NCBI RefSeq assembly: GCF_000340215.1 | Contig: NW_006921539.1 | Location: 1,002,507 to 1,066,506, forward strand | Origin: Pseudocercospora fijiensis CIRAD86 | Lineage: Eukaryota; Ascomycota; Dothideomycetes; Mycosphaerellales; Mycosphaerellaceae | Direction of reading: 5' to 3' | Length of the DNA: 64,000 nt | Part shown: piece by piece, positions 54,768 to 64,000 of the stretch | How the letters are laid out: every line of letters begins with the position of its first letter | How positions within the stretch are numbered: the first letter of the stretch is position 1 | The notes under the pieces: generated by a model | What the model was told of the DNA's origin: nothing | What the model saw: the letters and a program-made list of their open reading frames with translations, nothing else | The model's database searches: none | Position numbers and translations under genes: made by a program

Positions 54768-56177
54768 CTAAAACCCACCACCACCACCACCATGTCGCTT
54801 CTTATGCTGCCGCAAATGTCTCGCATGTCCATGACTCCATCCACTACCACCATTGTACCCAGCAGAACCATCTGGATTATTCCACCATCCACCCCAAGAA
54901 GTCGAGGCTGGAGGCTGGCTTTCCACAACACTGCCGCCGGGACCGACGATCGAGGTATAGCCTCCGGGACCCCATGAGGAGACGCTTGGAGGTCCATAGC
55001 TTCCTGGGCCCGCGCTGTCCGTTGGAGCAGCCGCTGGTGGAGAGGAGGTGACGTATGGAGGCGCTGAAGTCGGGGGCTCGTAACTCGAAGGTTCGGGCTC
55101 GGAGCTGGAGACGGAAGCAGGGGTGCTTGTGGGAGAAGCGTAGGGCTCGGAAGATGGGGAGCTGCCGCTTTCTTGCTGGTAGACTTTCAGAGCATTCACG
55201 GACCAGTAAGCTTCGGAGAAAGCTTTCGGATTGTTTTCGACGTACGAACTACAGGTGTCTGCCAACCCGCTGCATTGAGAATCGCCTGCCCAGGCACTAC
55301 CTGCCCAGTCTCCGCAGAAGGTTGTGTCGAAGACGATCGAATGGTCTTGGAAGGATTTGGCGATGTCGCAGCTCAGCTTGAAGTTTGAGAGTGGTAGGCC
55401 CCAGCCAGAGGGGTCGGGATTGGATCCGAGGACGTCGCGGGGGTAGGAGCCTCGAGGGAAGAACCAGATTGAGATGAAGTCGGTTGTCCATTCCATCGCG
55501 TAGATGCCACCATTGATCGCGTTGAGACCAGCGCCGTACGTGTTCGTGCTCGAAGTCGCGATTTGGCAGCCGGTATTGTCGTCACCTGCAGAGACACAAT
55601 TGGCATTCTCCACAGCGCCGCTGAAGGCCTTGTTCGAGCTGGTGGAGCTGTCAAGCGAGCAGCCAGGGCCAGTGTGCAGCGTCATGGAGTTTGATGTGCT
55701 GCAACTGACACCTTCGATGATATCCACCTCGCCGTTGTTCGGCCAGTTGGGACCTAGGGTCCAGAATGCCGGCCTGCACAATCATCAGTCCCGACCATCG
55801 CGATCACAATATCCCGCCACTCACCAAAGTCCACAAATACTCCCAGGCATATGATCCAAGTCCAAAACAATCAGAGCAGTATTATACGAATTCTTGCTAG
55901 AAATCCTCACACTCGGTCTTCCATTCGGGGTGACATTCGTATCGTCGACCTTCATCACGATATTCGACGAAGAATTCCTGATCAGATCCTGCTCGATACA
56001 AGCATCGTAGTTCTTATACGAAACGAATCCATGGGTGGGATCTGGGTCAGAAAAGAAGTCGAATTTTTCAAAGAATGTGCCGCCGGAGAAGTAATCGTCT
56101 TGTAACACATATCCAGCCCAACCAGTGGTACTGAAAAATGCGAGACCTGCTGTAAGGAGCGTGGTGGAGAGGTGCAT
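54768..56177 (-). CDS. Secreted GH16 endo-beta-1,3(4)-glucanase-like protein, two exons
   Basis: 452 aa from exons 55825-56177 and 54768-55773; the intron (51 bp) splits a Trp codon. A signal peptide is clear (MHLSTTLLTAGLAFFSTTGWAG). The catalytic motif NGEVDIIEGV places the nucleophile, helper and acid/base residues at about Glu133, Asp135 and Glu138. Surrounding family blocks are LWPAFWTLGPNWPNN, GGIYAMEWTTDFISIWFFPRG and CDIAKSFQDHSIVFDTTFCGDWAG. From about 330 the protein is a Ser/Pro/Gly linker ending in a His/Gly-rich tail with no hydrophobic GPI segment, so it is probably secreted and free or wall-associated. It would cut beta-1,3(4)-glucans of fungal or plant walls. Intact. Confidence 0.94.
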
Positions 56178-57507
56178 GGTGCTGCTGGCTGGTCCAGCAA
56201 AGGAGCGACTACGCGATCAACGCGGTGGGACGAGAGAGGCCAGACGGGAATTCCGAGGAGAACAGTTAGCAGGACAGATCAAAGGAGTGAACGCAGACGG
56301 CCAACGTTTTGTGCTGCCACGAGAGCAGACAGGCTTCCGGCGCCGAGAGCATCAAGACCTCCTGCATCACACAGCTCGAGCAAGTTGATCTGCTGCTTCC
56401 CATTCGCCCCACCACGTGCCAGCGTCTCGAAGACGGGCGTTTGCACATTTCCAAGCAACAAGCGATGGTCGATCACACTGCACCGAGGTGAAGTCGGGCA
56501 AGCCCCCAGTCTCGAAATTCTGGTACCTGCATGAAGCAGGGCAAGCATGTTTCGGATTTAATCGCAAGATCACCAATACTCTTGCGCAAACTCAATCTCC
56601 TATGCATGATCAGTCCATACAGGCCATAGCAGTAGACTGGAGGCTGCATCACGACCCGAGAGCTGGGCACACGGAAGTCGTGCTCGTGTGCGACCAGCTG
56701 CTTCCGTGCGTTTCACCACTGTTGTTTGCCATGTGCGTGTGAGGGAGAAGCGTCACAGGAATCGAGCTGATTCGTGAGGTGACGTCCCAAGTGCAACCCC
56801 TGGAGGATTCGAAAGGAGAAGCCGGGGAGCCGGGGAGCCGCGAAACTGTCTTTTCTGGCCAATCAAATGCTAAGACGTCTGTAGAACAACAGATGCACTA
56901 CGGGGACGCTTCGTCTGGATGTATCTCTGCACATCGTCCCTCTCGCGCGGCAGTTGATACTGCGCTCGTTCCCGCGGGAAGGACATGTGACCTATCAACC
57001 CGACGGTGTGTTCAGATACGAAGCCCTTGAGGCCCCCAAGGCTTGCTCATTTCGTCATGATATCCCGGAAAAGGTTGCGTGTGACTATTCTCGTTCTTTC
57101 ATATTGGCGACATGGACTGGATTCGGCATGACCGGCCCATGTCGTTATGATGTTTGTTTGCCAAACGCTGCTTTGGAAGTTTGGAATCGATTGCCGAATA
57201 ATACCCTGCTGCAGTGCGACCATGGCATCGCGCTGTGGCACTATGGAGGCCCAGAGCTGGGTTTCGTCAATGTAGCCATTCACTTCGAGGCACCATGGCG
57301 CTGAAGCAGAGATAAAGGCATTCTTAGCTACTACAGATATCTACAACAGAGCCGCGTACTGCTCTTGCTTTGCATACTCTCTACATCGAAATACAACACG
57401 AATTAGCACTAAACGCTATGCCGCACGAACAAGAGGATATCATCGGCCGTTCCACATCATTACATATGCCGGCAGGAAAGACTTGCTCCGCCCGCATCCG
57501 GACCGTG
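56178..57507. other. 1.3 kb with no gene I can support
   Basis: A plus frame at about 56954-57304 (116 aa) looks orderly but lacks an ATG start and any known domain. Otherwise nothing is seen. Confidence 0.4.
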
Positions 57508-59021
57508 TCAAGGCCACCAGCCCATGCTCTTGTAGCTCTCGATCACGGCTTGAACTTCATCCTTGGTGATTCGCTCATGCTGTGGTCTGGAGAACGCGCA
57601 GGGTTAGCACATCGTCGTTATTACACGCTCGTCGATCGAATCTGAACTCACCTGAACCCGACAACTGTCTCGAAACGGTTGCCGTCTATACTGAGATCCG
57701 CATCCCGCAAGATCTCTTTCTCCATAAACGGACTCAGTGGCCCGCCTTTATCCATGATGTTTGCTGCCTCTTGTAGATCCGCCCAGTCGTCTAGTGTATC
57801 ATCATTGACATCGTCCACCACATGCTCAAGGTTGAGTCTCGCAAAGGTATTCACAAAGGCATTTTGGAAGCCTGTCTCGATGCCGAAAAGCTCTTTGATA
57901 ATGTCGGCCATAGTGCGCTGCTTCGTCTCGCCCTTGTCCACGACGTTGAAGACGATCGCGTCCGATTGAACGTTCGGGATGCTGTCATTCTTGGACCGCC
58001 ATTCGGCTGCCTCCCAACATGCTCGTGCTGCATCTTCCACGTGGAGAGTGTTGGTTCGCAAGTCACCGGACCATAGCCATTTCATCGTATCTTTCGGCTC
58101 CCGGCTTTGGTACACCCGCGCCAGTGCAAGCTGCGTGCCGAGCCATCCCCTTCCACCATATGGCCCGTATACGTTCGGAAACCTCAAAATAACCAACTTC
58201 AAGCCTGCAATTTTCGACAGCTCTTCGTCTGCGGCGAGTTTCCATTTTGCCTGCTTGGTGTGTGGCTTGCTTGTCTTGTCTGTCTCTTTCTGTGGTGTCT
58301 TGTTCGGATTGTATACAGATCCCGTACTACATTCGACGAAAGCTTTCACGCCTCGCCTTGCAGCTTCCTTGCCTACGGTTAAGCTCAGCTCATAGCTTCG
58401 CACCTTGTAAACTTCATCTTCTTGCGAATATCTCGTCTCGCCACCACAGTTAAAGACGTAGTCAAACTCTCGCTTCGCACCACCGGGACCAGGTGGAAGA
58501 TCAAATACGCGGCTTCGCGATTGCTCACGGGAGGCATCGGCTTGTACAAAATTGTCGGTGGAGCAAGCTTCCTGATGTTCCGGCGCCAGCGATGCAAGCT
58601 GGGGCAGTTGTTTGTCGACGAGCCGGAGAGTGGAAGCGAGCTTGTTCTTGTGAATGTAGCTTGCTAGGAAGCGGCCAATGAAACCTGTATGCGATGTTCA
58701 ACATATATGCGACCGAAAGGCTGAAGCTCTCGGATGCCTACCTAAGCCTCCAATGACAAGCACTGCAGGTCGCGTGTCCGGCTCTGCTAGTAGCTGTGAC
58801 TGCTGTCGTTGCCCTGCCGGCTTCGACTCGTCGCCTGCAACTGGCCCTGCACCTGCATCGGCTTGATGCTGACCTGGCTCGGGATATTCGGGTTGTACGA
58901 CAGGCTGCGCAGTGATGGTGTTGGCAGCAGACTCATCGTTCCCGGCTGGTGCGGCAGCGGGGTTCTCGAGTGAGGGGTCCAGGTGGTCGGCATTGGGGGT
59001 TTTGCTGTTCGGGTTCGCCAT
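57508..59021 (-). CDS. Extended SDR, NAD-dependent epimerase/dehydratase-like, three exons
   Basis: 463 aa from exons 58742-59021, 57652-58684 and 57508-57586; introns are 57 and 65 bp, GT..AG. After a disordered Pro/Gln/Ala-rich N-terminus of about 85 residues comes the Rossmann start AVLVIGGLGFIGRFLASYI, with the GGxGFIG loop joined across intron 1. Next are FDYVFNCGGETRYSQ, VKAFVECSTGSVYNPNKTP, LVILRFPNVYGPYGGRGWLG and LHVEDAARACW, all typical of extended SDRs of sugar-nucleotide or sterol type. The usual YxxxK pair is not clear: the lysine in QAKWKLAADEEL has no Tyr four residues before it. Activity may therefore be altered. The last exon supplies MGWWP at the end. Substrate unknown. Confidence 0.87.
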
Positions 59022-60533
59022 TCGGACGGAATATTGGTGGTGTCGCTCCTCAGGTTGTCGTTCTGTGCACGAATAGTGCTTCCGGGGACAGCTTCGTATG
59101 CTTGAAACGATGACCAGGTTCCACACGGTAAGGACCGACTAGAGCGCGGATGCTACAATGGTGTCGCTTCGAAGCTGAAGGCGTGTGCAGAGAGCTGCGA
59201 GAAGCAAGTCGGTGCTGCAGTAGTGAAGAAAGCCGTTCGAGAACTGGCTCGGTTGCGATTCAGCTCATCAGGTGTAGAATCGGAGAGACAGCACGTCTGT
59301 GGTAACTAGGTGCTGCGGTTGGCTTCATGTATGGGCATGACTTGCGCTTCCATGCTACTAGCCTAGTCCTGCACGAAGCCTGCAGATTGTAGCTCGTGCA
59401 TCGAGCAAGCTGCACGTTCAGGGAAGCGAAACTCAGTATGTGCCCTGCGTTTTGATTACGGAGTACTGTGAGCACGCTGTCTGAGGCCAGCTGTTGGACA
59501 TTATTATTTGGCGCTCTCGCTCTGGCGGTCTGCAGACGACTCTGCACACCATGCGCACAAGCACCGCCTGGGGATAGCTACGTTGGGGTGCCTGTCTGTT
59601 CCTGCATAAGTAGGTGCTATGGTGGCATTGTCTGCTTCGAGCTTGCTAGTTATTATTAGTCCGCGCTTTTGGGTCAGAAAGCGGAGCCTGGGCAGATCAT
59701 TTAGACATCAACGACCAGCCAGGCCGTGGTCGGTTCGGCTTCGCGCGGCTGCAGGAAAAGCGTGGTGGGCACTGGGAGACAGATGGGCCATGTTGGCGAT
59801 TGATTCTCCCCTTCAATAATATGCATAATAAGCCAAGAGCAACGTTTCTGCGCAGTCTGATCATGTTAGATTTTTGGGCAGCGTTGGATTACAAAGTGGG
59901 AGGAGATTCATCAAGAACTGTCCCACAGCGAGTTAGAATATTAGCCGCCGACTGTGCCAGGGTGTAAACTGCCGGAGAACTGTCGAATGGTTCATACCGC
60001 TAGAATTGCCTAAGATCGTATAATGTAGCCATCGACGTTGCGATGACAGCTGTCTGTGAGTCTGTAATGACTCCATCCCATCGATAGAGCCCAGCCTGGC
60101 ATGACTTTCTTACTTGCCGCGCGCCGTGCCGTCTCTGAACCTCCTGGCTCGCCGCTCGCGCCAGAGCGGATCGTAACGCTATTATTGTCCTGCCTTAGTT
60201 GGTGCATTTGCTTCGCCAATATCAAAGCTTCAGTCCTCTCAGCATCTGCGCCCGGTGCTGCAGCCGACGATGCAGGTCACTGTCGGCATATGAGAATGCG
60301 GCGCTTCTGCTACAGTAACAATGCTCGCAAATCATCAAGCCCACACTCTGTCTACGACTGCCAAATGTGAACCGTTGCAGTGCGCGCGCTTTGCAGCCGC
60401 CCACTTGCGTAGTGAACGCTGGCTCCACGCGCTCATGCGTCTCGCTCTCTCCTGCATTAGTGAAAGAGGTGGTGGGGTTTCGCGAAGATGCAGCAATTTA
60501 CCGGGGAGCATTCGGCATCATGATCAATCAAGA
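59022..60533. other. 1.5 kb with no gene I can support
   Basis: Short frames only. It must include the promoter of the SDR gene and the 3' region of the BAH-PHD gene. Confidence 0.45.
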
Positions 60534-61798
60534 TCAGTCGTCCATGATAGGTTCCGAGCAGTGTAAGCATAGCAGATCTTCTGCATGCTCTTGCTTATCT
60601 CCATCGATCACCACGACTCCAGAGCTGGCGGACGGAGTGTCATTGGGTCCGTCAGGCAAGCCCTTGATGAAGACGTGTGCGGTGACTGTGCCCTTTTTGT
60701 TCTTCGCCACACCACTCGCTTTGGCGTGTGAACTGATTGTCAAATTCTTTGGCCGACCTCGCTTCTTGGGAGTGTTTGCAGCTTTCTTAGTCTCGTTTAC
60801 TGCCAAATCGTCAGCCACGAGTCAGGCAAAATTGACGCAAACGCCACGTACCCGACTCATATTCGGCCACTGTTTTCTCCGCGATGCAGTTGACATGTAT
60901 CCACTTCCGGCATTTGGCATTGGAGCACTGCAGGATGACTTGGTCGGGGTTGATGGGCTCTCCATCCACACATATCAGATGCAGCTTCTGCCAAGTTTAT
61001 TAGTATGGGTCAGTGATAATCACAATGTTGCACTCACGGTGAAGGTGCGGGAGTTGGCAAAATCGAAGGTCTGTCGCCAGAAGAATTCGTCTTCTCTGGG
61101 CATTGGCGACTCTTCATCCTTCTCGTCCCAGTGTACAAGATCAAAGCTACCGTTGACAGCCATAGCGTCAATCACGTCCATTTGATTAGTAGGGATCAAC
61201 TCGTGCTTGCCATGATATGGTTTGCGTCCATCCGGTAGGTCCTCAGGCCGATTCAGCCAAGCCACTCTTATGTAGACATGTTCTGAATCAAGCGCGCGGA
61301 CCTCCAGCACCTTAGCTTTCCACTGCTCGGCAGCATTCATGTTCGGAGCGTCGGACTCATCTGCCTTCACATAGATGCATTGTCCCGTTGCGATGCTCTC
61401 CTGGCCAACTGCTCAACACGTCAATCATGAAATCCCTAGGGATTGTGTGTGGCCACATTCTCACCAGTAAACTTCTTGTATCGCCTCAAACTCTCCCACT
61501 TGTCTCTGGGTGCGACCTCATACTGCACAGAGAGTCTATCCTCGAACAGATCATCTTGCACCTGGACCAGCCCATCCCTCTTGCGCTTCTTCGACGCCGC
61601 GGCGGTCTTGACAGTAAAGGGCGTGGCATTTCTGTCCAGGAATTGTCGTAGTCGGGTCTTGTCTGCTTCGGAGAGATCAGGCGGCTGCGGGGGCGATCGA
61701 TGTTCTGGTGGAGCTTGTTCCGGAGTGGCCTTGCGCGTGCCGTTCGAGGTTGCGCTTCTGGCCTTCTTGGCCTCTGGCTTCGATTGCTTCACAGGCAT
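60534..61798 (-). CDS. BAH-PHD chromatin protein with AT-hook, four exons
   Basis: 368 aa from exons 61465-61798, 61038-61408, 60852-60987 and 60534-60799; introns are 50-56 bp, all GT..AG and in phase. The start MPVKQSKPEAKK begins a basic disordered region (KKRKRD). A BAH domain occupies about 113-235 (SIATGQCIYVKADE, YIRVAWLNRPEDLP, YHGKHELIPTNQMDVIDAM, FFWRQTFDF). A PHD-like zinc finger follows (ICVDG, LQCSNAKCRKWIHVNC). The C-terminal part has an AT-hook-like KKRGRPKN (about 292-299) and a CLHCSEP motif. BAH and PHD modules read histone marks, so it should act in the nucleus. The BAH-PHD order resembles Neurospora EPR-1, the H3K27-methyl reader, but orthology is not proven. Intact. Confidence 0.85.
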
Positions 61799-63826
61799 GA
61801 CCAAGATCACGCCCTGGAACCGTTATTGAAGGTATCGCACGAGCTTGTACCAGCTTTCACGCGCGAAGTCGGTGCCTTGAAGGTCAGTAGTCGCTGGAGC
61901 GCTGTCCCTCAGAAGGCGACGTGTGAGGAAGCGGCAAGTGATACAAGTTAGCGCGTCAGCGCGTTCGCGTTGGCGAGATGTTTCGCGGGGAATTGGTTAA
62001 AACAAAGGAGTGAGGACCTCGGTTGCGTTGCGTTAAGCAGGTGGGCCAGGCTGCGACTTCGTACAAATCAACTATGTGAAATTCGAAGATGTCAGCCTTG
62101 CTTAAGAGTCGCAATGCGGTACAGGCATAGGCGGGATGCTGGGACGACGCGTCTGCACGTTGCAGTTGCAGAGCTCAGTGGTTGGGACAGGGATTTAATG
62201 ACTAAGATGGCTGTGCACGTGAGGGAGGATTCAATCTTGGGCTTGGCTTGCCATTGGCCCTCTATCTCTTGGGTCGAGATTGACTTCACTAACTTCCAAT
62301 ACCATCTGCTGTCTAAGTTGGCAAGTTGGTCTCACTTCTCTCTGCGAGCAGATACAGTACAGCCTTGGTATGTCTCCAGCTATGAGCGAGCTGAGACATG
62401 GCGCAGGCAAAGCACAGAGCACAAAGGCTCCGGATATCTGCAAGCAGGATTCCGTCCTGCAGGAATCGCGGTGCCTTTCTGCCGCTGTCCGCGGCGAAGA
62501 CAGATGCACCTCCGCAGACCGACGATCCCTCCCGACCAGACACCAAACTTGGGGGTGACGGTGTTCTGTGATGTTCCCTGGATAAGCTGGAGTTCTTTGT
62601 GATTGGCAGACTCCGCGCACACTACGATGGCTCGCTGGTGACATTCTCATGTCATGCGCTGATGCATGCAGCATTCTGCCAAGATGCGCGGCGGAAGGCC
62701 TGGGGTTTGAAGTGGAGGTCTGCCCGAGCACTTCGGGTGAACAGTAGGAACTTTGCAGAATGCCGGGAAGCCGTATTTGAGCCCAACACAATGCCTCAAC
62801 ATAGACGAGTGCAACGACGCTGTACCGTGGACGTGACGTGGTGCGCTGTTCCAGCTGAGTGAGTGAAAGGAGACAGCGAGGCAGGCAGCGTGGCCGCACA
62901 TTCGCCTGCGATCGAACTCTCAACAGATTGATGATGGCGCGCCTTGCAGTAATAGCGTGAGTGTGGATAGGTAGTGTGATTTGCGAGCGCCGCGTACCTT
63001 TACCTTATTGCCTCAGTGGTGCTAGATCTGCTTGCCGAGACCTAATCGTCGTCAGCAGCTGGTGCGTTGTGCGGCTGCCGGCGGACACTAAGGTATTTGG
63101 TAGGATCAGTGCGAGACGAGTGCTACCTGGTATTGTTGCAGATGGAAATCTGGCGGTATCTGTTGACTTGCTTCAAGTTCTTGCTTGCCTTCAGCACGGC
63201 CCTTCCTTCAAGGCGCCCAACAGACTTTCGGACGCGACAGGGACGTGGACGTGGTACGGACCGTACGGGGACCAGCGTCATCGTTTTGAGAAATCCATCC
63301 ATGGGCCGAGCGGATTAACAAAACAGCGTCGACGGCCTCTCTCTGCTAGTTCCACTGTCGTCCCGCCACTGCCACTGCCACTGCTCGTGCATCCTTGCAT
63401 GGCCAGCTCTCTGCCACTTTCTTGCGTCTGACCAGCTGCACAGAAAGAACATTGCGTGGCCATTCAGCGGGCGGCAAGCCGTGCGGAACGCGTAACCTGG
63501 AACAACCACAACCACAGCTTTGTGACGCTCCCGCGTGACAGGCTGCATTGTCAAGGAAGAGGAGGCCGACGACGTGGATATATTAGGCAGACTGGACAAC
63601 GTGCACCAAATCCCACGACAGCGGACGACAGTAGCACAACATGCCTAGAAATCGAGGTATGTATATCCGTGAACCAGTCCTGCGGCACCCACCCACAGGG
63701 CCACACTGCCACAGCCCGCGCTGGGAAACACCGCCGGCCTGCTTTGTGTGCTGTGACGACGGTCGAACAAAGCAGCGTCCCTTGCAGTGCCTCAGCCTGA
63801 CTTATGCGTGTCTAGTCCTGTCCTTT
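61799..63826. other. 2.0 kb with no gene I can support
   Basis: Several frames of 80-230 aa exist on both strands (the longest is 62231-62923 minus), without domains. A CCACTGCCACTGCCACTG tract lies near 63366. Confidence 0.45.
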
Positions 63827-64000
63827 ATGTCCCAGTGGACGCAGGACAAACCACCACGTTCGCCGACGACCGACGAGAAGGAGCCAGCACGATTGCAGAA
63901 GTCGACGCCGCCGCCAACGAACGACCGCGAGAACGAGAACCCGGCCAAGCGCCAACCGCTGAACATCGACACCGCCAACACGGAGGCAACACGCTCGAGA
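63827..64000 (+). CDS. 5' end of a gene cut by the window edge
   Basis: An ATG at 63827 opens a frame that stays open for 58 codons to the last base. The product so far is hydrophilic and disordered: MSQWTQDKPPRSPTTDEKEP, then Pro, Asn, Arg and Thr-rich, ending NTEATRSR. Composition changes to a C/A/G pattern (GACGACCGACGAGAAG) typical of coding disordered N-termini. It is too short to name. Confidence 0.4.
   Translation, partial: MSQWTQDKPPRSPTTDEKEPARLQKSTPPPTNDRENENPAKRQPLNIDTANTEATRSR

Noticed and set aside
60367..61185. 272-aa plus-strand frame
   Set aside because: It is antisense to the BAH-PHD gene, whose exons, splice sites and domains are all consistent.

Overview
The window looks like nuclear DNA of a filamentous ascomycete, probably a Dothideomycete. 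The protein families point there (a HET-domain protein, a LaeA-type methyltransferase, a Nup170 nucleoporin, an ent-kaurene-oxidase-like P450, a fungal seven-helix receptor). So do short 48-66 bp introns with GT..AG ends and CTGAC/CTAAC branch points, strong CC(A)CCATGG start contexts, and repeats that carry the mark of repeat-induced point mutation (RIP): CpA changed to TpA on either strand, with in-frame TAG/TAA stops where Gln or Trp codons are expected. The species cannot be fixed from sequence alone.

Layout. 1-13576 is a head-to-tail array of two RIP-decayed Ty3/gypsy chromoviruses sharing one LTR, followed by an extra LTR fragment. 13577-15330 is a second RIP-decayed repeat with an unidentified minus-strand ORF. 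15331-20690 is low in genes but holds a four-exon LaeA-like methyltransferase gene (16671-18050, minus). 20691-37619 is the main gene block: NUP170 (-), AIM41 (+), a TMEM97/EXPERA protein (+), an oxidoreductase-like relic (-), a cytochrome P450 (-), a membrane-anchored double-psi beta-barrel protein (+), a large disordered protein overlapped by a small ORF (+), and a seven-helix receptor (-). 38072-41856 is a RIP-decayed Mutator-like DNA transposon with candidate terminal inverted repeats. 41857-64000 is a second gene block: a DUF202 membrane protein whose first intron holds a 100-N assembly gap (-), a ZRC1-type zinc transporter (+), a HET-domain protein (+), a BTB/POZ protein (+), a GH16 glucanase (-), an extended SDR (-), a BAH-PHD chromatin protein (-) and the 5' end of a gene cut by the window edge (+).

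How the parts relate. Most genes are ordinary single-copy functions and do not form an obvious pathway or cluster. NUP170/AIM41 and P450/DPBB are divergent pairs with shared upstream regions. The most unusual points are: (i) an 11-13 nt complementarity between the LTR and the primer-binding site just downstream of it, the signature expected for Tf1/sushi-type self-primed reverse transcription; (ii) three otherwise well-formed multi-exon genes (methyltransferase, DUF202, BTB) that each carry exactly one extra base; (iii) a compact BAH-PHD-AT-hook gene that may be a reader of the Polycomb mark; and (iv) a stretch near 32.5 kb open in two frames at once. I found no CRISPR, rRNA or convincing tRNA gene.
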